Positions 8,358 to 16,886 of a DNA stretch of 64,000 bases are shown here, in pieces. Position 1 is the stretch's first letter; every line of letters starts with the position of its first letter. The position numbers were made by a program, and so were the translations under genes. The notes beneath the pieces were generated by a model. The model was not told the origin of the DNA. It worked only from the letters and a program-made list of their open reading frames with translations, and did not search any database. This DNA is from Desulfobulbaceae bacterium (lineage in GTDB: Bacteria; Desulfobacterota; Desulfobulbia; Desulfobulbales; Desulfocapsaceae). Where the stretch lies: contig JAHEER010000007.1 of the NCBI GenBank assembly GCA_024640625.1, positions 1 to 64,000 on the forward strand, read 5' to 3'.

Positions 8358-9887
8358 TTAGCTTTGCCAGATTATTTCGTATTTTTCGATGTGAAGATCC
8401 TTGGCCGGAGCGATTATCAATCGCTTACGAATATCCCTTTCCAATTGATTGACGGTCAGTTCCTCTTCCTTGAGGAGCATATCGGCAATACGGGGATTGA
8501 CCCTGACGGTGACCGCAGACCCGTCAGCCCGGTCGGAGTTGCGGCTGATTTTACGAAAAATCTCATAGCAGATCGTCCGGCGTGATTTCAACACGCCTTC
8601 GCCAGCGCAATAATAACAAGGCTCACACATCATCTGATTGAGATTTTCACTGTGCCGTTTCCTGGTCATCTGAACCAGACCAAATTCAGAAAGCTTGAGG
8701 ATATTGACCCGGCTCTTGTCTTTTTTCACCGCTTCCTTGAAGGTGGTAAACAACTCATCACGATGCAGTTCATCATCCATATCAATGAAGTCGATTATTA
8801 TGATACCGCCGATATCTCTGAGCCGCAGCTGGTAGGCAATTTCCTTAGCTGCCTCCATGTTGGTTTTGAATATGGTCTCGTTCAGATCATTTTTACCAAC
8901 GAACCTGCCGGTATTGACGTCGATCACCGTCAGGGCTTCAGTATTTTCTATGATGATATAACCACCAGATCTCAGCCAGACCTTTTTCTCCAGTGCTTTG
9001 CTGATTTCCACATCGATACCGTAGGCTTCAAAAAGCGGAAGCTCACCCCGGTACAGGGAAATTTTATTTTTAAGTTTGGGGGTAAAGGTATTGACGAAAT
9101 TCATCAGCGAATCATAGGATTTTTCATCATCGATGATCAGGTAATCCACATCGCTGGTAAACAGATCTCGTACCGAGCGCAGCGTGATGTCGAGGTCTTC
9201 GTAAATCAGGGAGGGAATTCTGGCGGATGACGCGCGGCCCCTGATTTCATCCCAGAGCAGCATCAGAAATTCCATGTCTGCCTGGATGTCGTCTTTCGGG
9301 GCTCGTTCGGCCACGGTCCGGACGATAAAACCGACCTCTTCGGGCCGTAATTCCTCGATCATGGTACGCAGGGAACTTCTGGTATCTTCATCCTCGATTT
9401 TGCGGGAAATGCCGATATGGTCAGTCTGCGGGATGAAGACCAGATTTCTTCCGGGTAAGGTTATCTGGCAGGTCAGGCGCGCCCCTTTGGTGCCGATGGG
9501 GTCCTTGCTGATCTGAGTCATGACTTCCTGTCCTTCACTGATCAGGTCTTCAATTTTCAGTCCATGGGCGCTGGGTTTATCCACCTGCTCAGCTGTAATC
9601 GCCGAGGTGTCCCTGCCGTAACCGTTTAATCCAGCGGCGAGCTGCCGCCTCTGGGACGCCGGCACGTAGATATCATCAACGTAGAGAAACCCGGTCCGCT
9701 CAAGGCCGATATCGACGAAGGCGGCCTGCATTCCAGGAAGTACCCTGACCACGCGGCCGAGATAAATATTTCCCATCAACCCCTTTTCTGTGGGGCGCTG
9801 CAGGTGAAATTCAGTCAGATTCCCGCTCTCGACAAGAGCAATTCTTACTTCATATCTTCTTGAATTTATTAATATTTCAGTAGTCAT
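8358..9887 (-). CDS. rng: Ribonuclease G
   Basis: An RNase E/G family endoribonuclease, used in 16S rRNA 5' maturation and mRNA turnover. At 509 aa it has G-type length with no long disordered tail. An S1-like segment sits at residues ~35-125 (GNIYLGRVVRVLPGMQAAFVDIG). The catalytic metal-binding aspartates are in LTVIDVNTGRFVG and GGIIIIDFIDM. The zinc-link cysteines are in MCEPCYYCAGEG, slightly expanded relative to the E. coli CPxC form. The start is ATG 9887. It heads the minus-strand operon; the 218 bases upstream separate it from a divergent glycosyltransferase gene. Confidence 0.95.
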   Translation of the reverse strand: MTTEILINSRRYEVRIALVESGNLTEFHLQRPTEKGLMGNIYLGRVVRVLPGMQAAFVDIGLERTGFLYVDDIYVPASQRRQLAAGLNGYGRDTSAITAEQVDKPSAHGLKIEDLISEGQEVMTQISKDPIGTKGARLTCQITLPGRNLVFIPQTDHIGISRKIEDEDTRSSLRTMIEELRPEEVGFIVRTVAERAPKDDIQADMEFLMLLWDEIRGRASSARIPSLIYEDLDITLRSVRDLFTSDVDYLIIDDEKSYDSLMNFVNTFTPKLKNKISLYRGELPLFEAYGIDVEISKALEKKVWLRSGGYIIIENTEALTVIDVNTGRFVGKNDLNETIFKTNMEAAKEIAYQLRLRDIGGIIIIDFIDMDDELHRDELFTTFKEAVKKDKSRVNILKLSEFGLVQMTRKRHSENLNQMMCEPCYYCAGEGVLKSRRTICYEIFRKISRNSDRADGSAVTVRVNPRIADMLLKEEELTVNQLERDIRKRLIIAPAKDLHIEKYEIIWQS

Positions 9888-10105
9888 TTCAAAAATGGTG
9901 CAGCGCTCCTCAGCACCCCAGTCCGTCAGGCAACCAGCACCTGAATCAGTTCCAATCGATGGACTCCGCGGACGGTATGAACCACCGGCAACTTATGAGG
10001 AGCGATCAGCAATTAATCATCGAGTAAGGCTACCAATATACCGCAGATGACAGTATAATTGCCACCTTTCCTTGGAGTATTCAGGAATAAAACGGTCTTA
10101 TCCCA

Positions 10106-10960
10106 ATGATTGATGTTTCGGTAATCATACCCACTTACAACAGATCGAAACGGCTACTCAAGGCCCTTGCCTCAGTTGCCCGGCAGCGTGATTTGCCGGC
10201 CGAGGTGATCGTCGTTGACGACGGCTCCAGTGACGAAACTCGGCAAGACGTGGTCCTGTTCAAGGAGGCCCACTCTCTAAACCTCCGCTATCATTTTCAA
10301 CCCAACCGGGGGCCGGCCGCGGCACGGAATGCAGGCATCAGGATGGCTCGAGGGAGCTGCCTGGCGTTTCTCGATTCCGATGACGAGTGGCACCGGGATA
10401 AATTAACAGTTCAGTATGAGGCGCTGCGCACCAATCCAGACTATCTCGTGTCCCACACAATGGAGCGCTGGTTCAGAGACGGTGAGCATCTCAATCAGAA
10501 AAAATATCACCTCCCACGCCATGGCGATATATTTACACACGCACTCCAGCTATGCTGCGTGGGCATGTCGACGGTGATGGCCAGGCAAGAGCTTTTTCAT
10601 CGTCATGGGGTGTTCAACGAAACCTTACGCTGCTGCGAAGATTATGAGTATTGGCTAAGAGTTGGGGCACTTGAAAAATTCTACCTGGTAGAGAAAAGAT
10701 TAACCGTAAAGCATGGGGGACGGCCGGATCAGGTCTCAAACCTCTTCCGAGTCGGGATGGACCGTTTCAGGATACAGGCGCTGGCAAAATTGCTCAGCGT
10801 TTCATCTCTAGAGCGCCATCAGCGGGCAGCGGTAAGGAAGGAGTTGGTAAAGCGCTGTACCATTTATGCCAAGGGATGCAGCCGGCACGGTAAGGTGGAT
10901 GAGGCTTCGTTCTATTATCAGTTGGCCGAGTTCTGCCGAACCCAGTATTGTTCAAGCTAA
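10106..10960 (+). CDS. Glycosyltransferase, family 2
   Basis: A 284-residue GT-A fold transferase. It opens with VSVIIPTYNRSKRLLKALASV, then VIVVDDGSSDET, then GPAAARNAGI and the nucleotide-sugar/metal motif FLDSDDEW. The acceptor-side segment ETLRCCEDYEYWLRVG corresponds to the usual ED catalytic region. There is no membrane segment. Acceptor and donor cannot be read from sequence. It is followed after 15 bases by a SplB-like radical SAM gene, so the two are probably cotranscribed, though no functional link is obvious. Confidence 0.9.
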   Translation: MIDVSVIIPTYNRSKRLLKALASVARQRDLPAEVIVVDDGSSDETRQDVVLFKEAHSLNLRYHFQPNRGPAAARNAGIRMARGSCLAFLDSDDEWHRDKLTVQYEALRTNPDYLVSHTMERWFRDGEHLNQKKYHLPRHGDIFTHALQLCCVGMSTVMARQELFHRHGVFNETLRCCEDYEYWLRVGALEKFYLVEKRLTVKHGGRPDQVSNLFRVGMDRFRIQALAKLLSVSSLERHQRAAVRKELVKRCTIYAKGCSRHGKVDEASFYYQLAEFCRTQYCSS

Positions 10961-10975
10961 TCTGGCGGTGATGAA

Positions 10976-12094
10976 ATGACAAACGATTGGCGCGATCCAG
11001 CCCTCCACATCAAACGAATTTATCTGGCCAAAAATTGTCTGGACCATCCCTATGGAGAGGAAATCATCTCCCGGTCGGGATTGCCCGTGACAACGGTAGA
11101 CGAGAAAGATCTGGGCACAGTGTTGAGGGAGGAATATCCAGCTACCCTGAAGGAGGGGAAAAGGTCGCTGCTGCTCTGTCGAAATCAGGGTGAATTTCTC
11201 AAAGATTGTCCGGGGACCAGGGAATATCGCTGCTGTGACTATCGTGTTTTAAATGTCGGCCTGGGCTGCCCCATGGACTGTGTCTATTGCATCCTGCAGG
11301 CCTATCTGAACACGCCCTACCTAAGTTTCTTTCTGAATACCGAAAATTTGTTTGAGGAGTTAAACGCCAAGCTTGAGGCCTACGAAGGCGGCGTGATGCG
11401 CATTGGCACAGGAGAATTCACCGATTCTATGGCGCTGGATAGTATTACCCGGTTAAGTTCCCGGCTGGTACGCTACTTTGGTCGGCAGAGTAAGGGGATA
11501 CTGGAATTAAAGACAAAAAGTGCAGCAATTGAAAACCTGCAGTACCTCGAACATAACGGCAGAACCATTGTTGCCTGGTCACTGAACAGCGAGGAGATAA
11601 TCGCTCACCAGGAGATTCGGGCGGCGCCACTCGAACAGCGCCTTGATGCGGCAGCCAGATGCGTCGAGTGGGGGTATGACTGTGCCTTTCATTTCGATCC
11701 AATAATCTCATATCCTGGTTGGGAAGAAGGCTACAGGAAAGTCATAACACGTTTGTTTGAGAAAGTGCCGGCCCAGCGCATCGTCTGGATCTCGCTGGGC
11801 GGCTTCCGTTACCTCCCGGCCTTGAAAAGGATTGCTTCAGAAAGATTCTCCCATACCCAAATTTTTGCCCATGAGTTCATTGATGGTCTAGACAATAAAA
11901 AACGTTACTTCAGGAACTTCAGGGCAAATCTTTACAAATTGATTTATCAAGAGCTTATGGCTCGATGTTCACCCACTACCTGTATCTACTTTTGCATGGA
12001 AAGTGATGAGATATGGCGGGAAATCATGGGCTTCGTGCCGTCAGAGAAAGGGGGAATCGGAGCCATGCTGGACCGGGCGGTTGAAATGAGATAA
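10976..12094 (+). CDS. SplB-like radical SAM protein
   Basis: A 372-residue protein of the spore photoproduct lyase-like radical SAM group. The [4Fe-4S]/SAM motif is GLGCPMDCVYC, followed by ILQAYLN; the upstream KRIYLAKNCLDHPYGEEI region and the GILELKTKSAAIENL segment also fit the family. In Bacillus SplB a cysteine in an EASCTSD-like segment is the hydrogen donor; the equivalent stretch here reads RIGTGEFTDS, with no cysteine, and the second tyrosine of the CxYCY motif is Ile. It is therefore probably a relative with another role, not a true spore-photoproduct lyase. ATG 10976 lies downstream of GGTGATGAA. Confidence 0.82.
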   Translation: MTNDWRDPALHIKRIYLAKNCLDHPYGEEIISRSGLPVTTVDEKDLGTVLREEYPATLKEGKRSLLLCRNQGEFLKDCPGTREYRCCDYRVLNVGLGCPMDCVYCILQAYLNTPYLSFFLNTENLFEELNAKLEAYEGGVMRIGTGEFTDSMALDSITRLSSRLVRYFGRQSKGILELKTKSAAIENLQYLEHNGRTIVAWSLNSEEIIAHQEIRAAPLEQRLDAAARCVEWGYDCAFHFDPIISYPGWEEGYRKVITRLFEKVPAQRIVWISLGGFRYLPALKRIASERFSHTQIFAHEFIDGLDNKKRYFRNFRANLYKLIYQELMARCSPTTCIYFCMESDEIWREIMGFVPSEKGGIGAMLDRAVEMR

Positions 12095-12135
12095 AAATGT
12101 CATACGTACGCGGTATACATTCACTAAAATGAGTC

Positions 12136-12163
12136 TTGTTCTTTGATCAAACTATCGTATAGT
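12136..12163 (+). promoter_or_regulatory. Probable sigma70-type promoter of ssb
   Basis: TTGTTC (12136-12141) and TATAGT (12158-12163) with a 16-base spacer lie about 40 bases upstream of the ssb ATG. The -10 match is good and the -35 match moderate. A ribosome site (CAGGAGAC) precedes the ATG. Confidence 0.45.
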
Positions 12164-12203
12164 CTAGGCAGTAAATTAACCCCCTTCACTCAGGAGACAA
12201 GAG

Positions 12204-12620
12204 ATGATAAATAAGGCGATAATTATAGGCAACCTCGGTGCCGACCCGGAGATTCGTTATACCCAGAGCGGCAGCCAGGTTGCCACCTTCAACGTGGCTA
12301 CAACCGAAAGATGGCGGGATCAGAGTGGAACCATGCAGGAGTCGACCGAGTGGCACCGCATCGTCGCCTGGCAGCGACTTGCCGAAATTTGCGGCGAATA
12401 CCTGCACAAAGGTTCTCGCGTCTATATTGAAGGGAGAATCCAGACTCGCAAGTGGCAGGACCAGAGCGGCAACGATAGGTATACCACCGAAATAGTTGCC
12501 CGGGAAATGAAGATGCTCGATCGTCGGGAGGGAGGTTCAGGCGGGACATCTACTCAGGATTCTGGGGCTTCGGAACCGCCTGCCTATGGGAGTTCCGTGG
12601 GAGAAGACGTACCCTTCTAA
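12204..12620 (+). CDS. ssb: Single-stranded DNA-binding protein
   Basis: A 138-residue SSB that coats single-stranded DNA in replication and repair. Residues 1-105 form the OB fold: [58 protein letters not shown] short Gly/Ser/Pro-rich linker follows and the protein ends EDVPF, the acidic C-terminal tip that recruits partner proteins, a little less acidic than the E. coli DDDIPF. The start at ATG 12204 is supported by CAGGAGAC and the promoter-like hexamers upstream. Confidence 0.96.
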   Translation: MINKAIIIGNLGADPEIRYTQSGSQVATFNVATTERWRDQSGTMQESTEWHRIVAWQRLAEICGEYLHKGSRVYIEGRIQTRKWQDQSGNDRYTTEIVAREMKMLDRREGGSGGTSTQDSGASEPPAYGSSVGEDVPF

Positions 12621-12773
12621 CGGTCGGAAATCGGATTCGAGAACTCACTGCCAAAGCAGACCCACTTAATCCCTAACGGTTTACTGGGGCCTTGATCTGC
12701 CAGTCTCCCAGGTGCGGTTGAGCATTTTATTTTCCCTCCTTTTAAGTACTGCTGTTCAATGGTGGCACTGGTG

Positions 12774-12803
12774 CTTGACTGTGTGACTATCAATCCCTAT
12801 TAT
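12774..12803 (+). promoter_or_regulatory. Probable promoter of the DnaJ-family gene
   Basis: TTGACT (12775-12780), a 17-base spacer, and TATTAT (12798-12803) form a good sigma70 match 65 bases before the ATG. The same stretch also reads CTTGACT-N14-CCCTAT, a partial match to the sigma32 consensus (CTTGAAA, CCCCAT), which would suit a J-protein. Sequence alone cannot separate the two. Confidence 0.5.
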
Positions 12804-12868
12804 GCTGCCATAAAAGAAAAGTTGACGGCTGGTTGACCGTCACCAAAACAACGGATGTTTACGGCAGA

Positions 12869-13810
12869 ATGGATTATTATAAAATCCTGGGGGTCTCGAA
12901 AGGCGCCAATTCCGATGAGATCAAGAAGGCCTATCGGAAACTGGCCCTCAAATACCATCCGGACAAGAACAACGGCAACAAGGATTACGAGGCCAAGTTC
13001 AAGGAAATAAGTGAGGCCTATGCCGTACTTTCCGACCCGGAAAAGCGCAATCAATACGATACCTACGGTTCGTCCGGCTTTCACCAGCGCTACTCGCGGG
13101 AAGATATTTTCCGCGGCTTCGATATAAACGACATTTTGAGGCAGTTCGGTTTCGGTACTTCAGGCTTTTCTTCTGCCAATTTCAGATCGCACAACGGCGG
13201 CGGTTCGTCTCAGCATAACTTCAACTCGTTCTTTACCCAGAATTCAGCGGCGACTGGAGCCTGTGGGGGAGGCTGCAGCCAACCGGTTAAAGGACAGGAT
13301 CTTACCTATCAACTGAGTGTGTCGTTAGAAGACGTGTTCAGTGGAGCTGAGCGACAATTAACCCTGCGCAAAAACGGCAAGACGGAAAACGTCTCGGTTA
13401 AGATTCCCAAGGGGATAGAAGAGGGGAAACGTCTACGGCTGAAAGGTAAAGGCGGTGAGGCGCCAATGGGAGGCATTCCCGGAGACCTCTACCTCAAGGT
13501 GCAGCTTGAGCCGCATGAACTCTTTGAACGCCGGGGGGAAGACCTCATTCTGACCAAGCAGATATCCTACAGCGAGGTCTGCCTGGGTGCCAAAATCGAG
13601 GTGGAATCGCTGGATGGTAAAAAATTTGTCGTCAACGTGCCATCGGGCACTAATGGAGACTCAAGGCTGCGCATCAAGGGCCAGGGACTGCCGAGCGGCC
13701 CCATCGGTGATCGTGGAGATCTCTATGTTAAGATCGGTGTCAAGGTTCCAAAAAAACTGACAGACCAACAGAAGGACCTGATTGAGTCGTTACAAAGAGC
13801 TGGTTTATAG
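12869..13810 (+). CDS. CbpA-type DnaJ co-chaperone
   Basis: A 313-residue class II J-protein that stimulates the Hsp70 ATPase. Residues 1-70 are the J domain ([22 protein letters not shown] with the HPD motif). A Gly/Phe/Ser-rich linker follows, then the C-terminal substrate-binding domains: [59 protein letters not shown]. The four CxxCxGxG repeats of true DnaJ are absent, so it is CbpA-like; a small CGGGC cluster in the linker does not form a zinc module. I chose ATG 12869, matching family N-termini, over an in-frame TTG at 12833. A strong terminator follows. Confidence 0.92.
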   Translation: MDYYKILGVSKGANSDEIKKAYRKLALKYHPDKNNGNKDYEAKFKEISEAYAVLSDPEKRNQYDTYGSSGFHQRYSREDIFRGFDINDILRQFGFGTSGFSSANFRSHNGGGSSQHNFNSFFTQNSAATGACGGGCSQPVKGQDLTYQLSVSLEDVFSGAERQLTLRKNGKTENVSVKIPKGIEEGKRLRLKGKGGEAPMGGIPGDLYLKVQLEPHELFERRGEDLILTKQISYSEVCLGAKIEVESLDGKKFVVNVPSGTNGDSRLRIKGQGLPSGPIGDRGDLYVKIGVKVPKKLTDQQKDLIESLQRAGL

Positions 13811-13836
13811 CCGATTAATGCCGCAGGAAACAATGA

Positions 13837-13867
13837 GGGAGTGTCTGGAAAGACACTCCCTTTTTTT
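13837..13867 (+). terminator. Rho-independent terminator after the DnaJ-family gene
   Basis: A perfect 10-bp stem (GGGAGTGTCT / AGACACTCCC) with a GGAA loop, followed at once by seven T residues. It lies 27 bases after the stop codon and before the solute-binding protein gene. Confidence 0.92.
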
Positions 13868-13937
13868 GTATTCAACATCTGGTGTACAACGCAGAAATGT
13901 TGAGATACCCTCCCCATTTAATACAGAAGGAGTGGAT

Positions 13938-15722
13938 ATGTTCAAGAGAGCTCTGGCTTCGCTGATCGTGGCCCTGGTATTGCTTATTGGTAGTTCAGCA
14001 GTAGAGGCTGAGCATGGGCTGGCGATTGACGGGAATCTCAAATATCCTGAAAATTTTAAGAGATTCGACTACGTGTCGGCGCAGGCCGAAAAGAAAGGCG
14101 AACTTATTCTTCATGCCCTCGGCAGTTTTGACAAGATGAATCCCTTCACCCTCAAAGGTAGCGCTCCGGAAGGTTTGCAGCGGCTGGTGTTCGAGACCCT
14201 CACTGACTCGTCGCTGGATGAACCTTTCGCTCAGTATGGGCTGCTGGCAAAGGACGTAAGTGTTGCCAAGGACGGCCTGTCGGTGACCTTTGTATTAGAT
14301 GAGAAAGCTCGGTTTTCCGACGGCTCTGAAGTCACATCTGAGGATGTCAAATTCAGTGTCGAGATGATGAAAAGTGATAAGGTTCATCCACTTTATCCTT
14401 ATTATTACGCTGATATTAACGATGTTGAAATCAAGGACAACCGCACGGTAACAATGAACTTCAAACAGAAGAACCGGGAACTGCCGCTCATCGCCGGACA
14501 GATTCCGGTTATGTCGAAAAAGTTCTACGAGCAGAACGGATTCGACAACCGGGAAATGCTCCCTCCTCTAGGCTCAGGACCGTATACCGTTAAATCGTTC
14601 AAACAGGGTCGCTATATCACCTATCAGCGCAATCCTGATTATTGGGCGCGTGAGCATCCGGTGCGCAGGCACATGTATAATTTCGACACCGTCACCTACA
14701 AGTATTACAAGGATCACTCTGTTGCGGTGGAGGCATTCAAGGCGGGTGAATTTGATTTGATGCTGGTCAATATCGCCAAGCAGTGGGCCAGGGATCTTTC
14801 TGGTCCCAAAGTCGATTCAGGAGCAATCATCAAACAAAAATTTCCCCATAGAAACAACGCAGGAATGCAGGGATTCGTGATGAACACCAGGCGGGATGTG
14901 TTCAAGGAAAAAGCGGTACGTAAAGCGATCGGCCTGGCTTTTGATTTCGAGTGGACCAACCAGACGCTGTTTTATGATCAATACGAGAGATCTACTTCCT
15001 ACTTTTCCAATTCCTATCTGGCAGCGACAGGACTGCCCTCTGCCGCTGAACTGGAGCTGTTGCTGCCGCTAAAGGGCCTGGTACCCGAAGAGGTGTTTTC
15101 TGCCGAGCTGCAGCCCCCGACAACCGATATCCCTGGAGGAATCCGTACCAATCTCAGGCAGGCACTGCGACTGCTGACAGAGGCGGGCTGGAAACTCGAA
15201 GATGGAGTCCTCCACAAAGAGGGAGTCAAATTGAGCTTTGAGATCATCCTAGTCTCACCAACTTTTGAGCGGGTGATGGCAGCGTTTACGGACAACCTGA
15301 AAAAAATCGGCATTGAAGCCTCCTACCGGACCATCGACCCAGCACTCTACACTGATAAACTCAATAATTTCGATTTTGACATGTGTGTGTTCGTGTTCGG
15401 TCAATCGCAGTCACCCGGCAACGAACAGATAAATTTCTGGCATTCAAAGGCGGCGGACCGCAAAGGCTCCAGAAACCTGCCGGGCATCCAGGACGAAGCA
15501 GTTGACAACCTGATCGATAAAATCATCTATGCCGAGGACAGGGAAGCTCTTACCGCTGCGGCCAAGGCACTTGACCGGGTGCTCTGGTATGGCTATTACG
15601 TGGTACCCAATTGGTATCTCAGTGGTCATCGTCTTGCCTATCACAACAAGTTCAATATTCCAGCGACTCTGCCAACCTATTACGATCACATGTCTTTTGT
15701 GATGACTTGGTGGCACAAGTGA
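13938..15722 (+). CDS. YejA-like peptide ABC transporter substrate-binding protein
   Basis: A 594-residue secreted solute-binding protein of family 5. Residues 1-24 are a signal peptide (FKRALASLIVALVLLIGSSAVEA). The mature part shows the family pattern: ALGSFDKMNPFTLKG, FETLTDSSLDEPFAQYGLLA, FSDGSEVTSEDVKFSVEMM, GSGPYTVKSFKQGRYITYQRNPDYW, and a C-terminal PNWYLSGHRLAYHNKF. The sequence style is closest to the YejA subgroup. No permease or ATPase genes are adjacent, so it either works with a transporter encoded elsewhere or is an orphan. ATG 13938 is chosen because AGAAGGAGT precedes it; longer in-frame starts run back through the terminator. Confidence 0.88.
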   Translation: MFKRALASLIVALVLLIGSSAVEAEHGLAIDGNLKYPENFKRFDYVSAQAEKKGELILHALGSFDKMNPFTLKGSAPEGLQRLVFETLTDSSLDEPFAQYGLLAKDVSVAKDGLSVTFVLDEKARFSDGSEVTSEDVKFSVEMMKSDKVHPLYPYYYADINDVEIKDNRTVTMNFKQKNRELPLIAGQIPVMSKKFYEQNGFDNREMLPPLGSGPYTVKSFKQGRYITYQRNPDYWAREHPVRRHMYNFDTVTYKYYKDHSVAVEAFKAGEFDLMLVNIAKQWARDLSGPKVDSGAIIKQKFPHRNNAGMQGFVMNTRRDVFKEKAVRKAIGLAFDFEWTNQTLFYDQYERSTSYFSNSYLAATGLPSAAELELLLPLKGLVPEEVFSAELQPPTTDIPGGIRTNLRQALRLLTEAGWKLEDGVLHKEGVKLSFEIILVSPTFERVMAAFTDNLKKIGIEASYRTIDPALYTDKLNNFDFDMCVFVFGQSQSPGNEQINFWHSKAADRKGSRNLPGIQDEAVDNLIDKIIYAEDREALTAAAKALDRVLWYGYYVVPNWYLSGHRLAYHNKFNIPATLPTYYDHMSFVMTWWHK

Positions 15723-15846
15723 GCATCCTGGCGGGATCAATTCCAGGTGTTCGATATGAGCCTGAGGGATTGATAAATTCGTTCGTCTGATTCTCGGTTG
15801 TGCTGCTAACTTATTGTTCTGAGGTGGAAAATTTTTATTTTTTTCC

Positions 15847-15875
15847 TTGACGCTGTAAAAACCTGCTGCTACAGT
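15847..15875 (+). promoter_or_regulatory. Probable promoter of the cold-shock gene
   Basis: TTGACG (15847-15852), a 17-base spacer and TACAGT (15870-15875) form a strong sigma70 match. The implied transcript start near 15882 leaves a leader of about 100 bases before the ATG at 15981, as in many cold-shock genes. Confidence 0.65.
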
Positions 15876-15980
15876 GCATCTAGATGCTCCGCTTGTTCGT
15901 GAGTATCTGTAATTCCAAGGGGCTGGAGCCCCATGTTTGATTTGACGGTAAGGCCGTCACATTGTCGGGAGGAGAACAGA

Positions 15981-16196
15981 ATGTCGGAACGTGTGCAAGG
16001 TAAGGTGAAGTGGTTCAACGCAAGCAAGGGGTATGGTTTTCTTGAAAGGCCTGATGGAGAAGCTGATGTCTTCGTGCATTTCAGCGCCATCCAGGGAGAG
16101 GGCTTTCGCACTCTTGAGGAAGGGGAGCCGGTCGAGTTTTCTGTGGCACAAACAGACAAAGGACTCCAGGCTGAAAATGTGGTAAAAGTCGGTTAA
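15981..16196 (+). CDS. Cold-shock protein, CspA family
   Basis: A 71-residue single cold-shock domain that binds single-stranded RNA and DNA. RNP1 is KGYGFLER and RNP2 is [23 protein letters not shown] is the usual opening. The protein is a standard length and ends [14 protein letters not shown] 15981 is preceded by GGGAGGAG, an excellent ribosome site, and the gene is flanked by a strong promoter and a strong terminator, so it is monocistronic. Confidence 0.95.
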   Translation: MSERVQGKVKWFNASKGYGFLERPDGEADVFVHFSAIQGEGFRTLEEGEPVEFSVAQTDKGLQAENVVKVG

Positions 16197-16218
16197 GTTC
16201 CACTCGGACCGTCCCTAA

Positions 16219-16252
16219 CCCCGAGGCGTCACAACGTCTTGGGGTTTTTTTT
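16219..16252 (+). terminator. Rho-independent terminator after the cold-shock gene
   Basis: An 11-bp stem (CCCCGAGGCGT / ACGTCTTGGGG, two G-T wobbles) with a CACA loop, followed by eight T residues; it starts 22 bases after the stop codon. Confidence 0.92.
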
Positions 16253-16289
16253 GTGGCCATTTTGATTATAAGCTGTTCACCAATAATAG

Positions 16290-16757
16290 ATGAGACTGAT
16301 TTCACGCTCACTGGCGACCACCTTGAAGGTAGGCAGAAATCTCGGTTCGATGTGTGAACCCGGCGATGTCGTCTGTCTGGGCGGCGACCTCGGAGCCGGG
16401 AAAACCACCCTCGTACAGGCCATTGCTCAGGGTGCGGGGGTGGATGAAGATGAATATGTAAACAGCCCCACTTTCGCGATTCTGCATGAATATCGCGGCA
16501 TACTGCCACTCTATCACATGGATTTCTACCGCTTGGGATCGAGCGAGGATGTGTTTGCCCTGGGATTAGAAGAATATCTTTATGGCGACGGTCTGACTTT
16601 GATCGAATGGTATGAGCGGGCCGAGGATGTAATGCCGGAATCGGCACTGGTGGTTCTTCTTTCCTATATCGATGAGACATCCAGGGAAATTTCGCTGCAC
16701 AGCGATGATCCCCGCTGGCTGAACAAAATCAATGAACTGGCGGCCACGTGCGGCTAA
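16290..16757 (+). CDS. tsaE: tRNA threonylcarbamoyladenosine synthesis ATPase TsaE
   Basis: TsaE is the small P-loop ATPase that drives the TsaB-TsaD complex in making t6A37 on ANN-reading tRNAs. The 155-residue protein has Walker A LGGDLGAGKTTLVQAIAQG, the NSPTFAILHEY switch-like segment, YHMDFYRL and LIEWYERA, all diagnostic. It stands alone between the cold-shock gene and a YcaO gene, with 129 bases to the next start. Confidence 0.95.
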   Translation: MRLISRSLATTLKVGRNLGSMCEPGDVVCLGGDLGAGKTTLVQAIAQGAGVDEDEYVNSPTFAILHEYRGILPLYHMDFYRLGSSEDVFALGLEEYLYGDGLTLIEWYERAEDVMPESALVVLLSYIDETSREISLHSDDPRWLNKINELAATCG

Positions 16758-16886
16758 GTTCTCCATCAATCGGCCTTTCCCGGCCCCCCGCTTGTGTAAA
16801 TTTTTTTCGAGATTAGATTGATTGAGGCCTTCGGCAGCTTGTTCATTGATTCACCATTCTAATAGAAACAGCACCAGGAATATTCC

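Noticed and set aside
16758-16886. Cobalamin riboswitch ahead of the YcaO-cobalamin run
   Set aside because: The 129-base gap is too short for a full B12 riboswitch and shows no B12-box-like GCCACTG segment.
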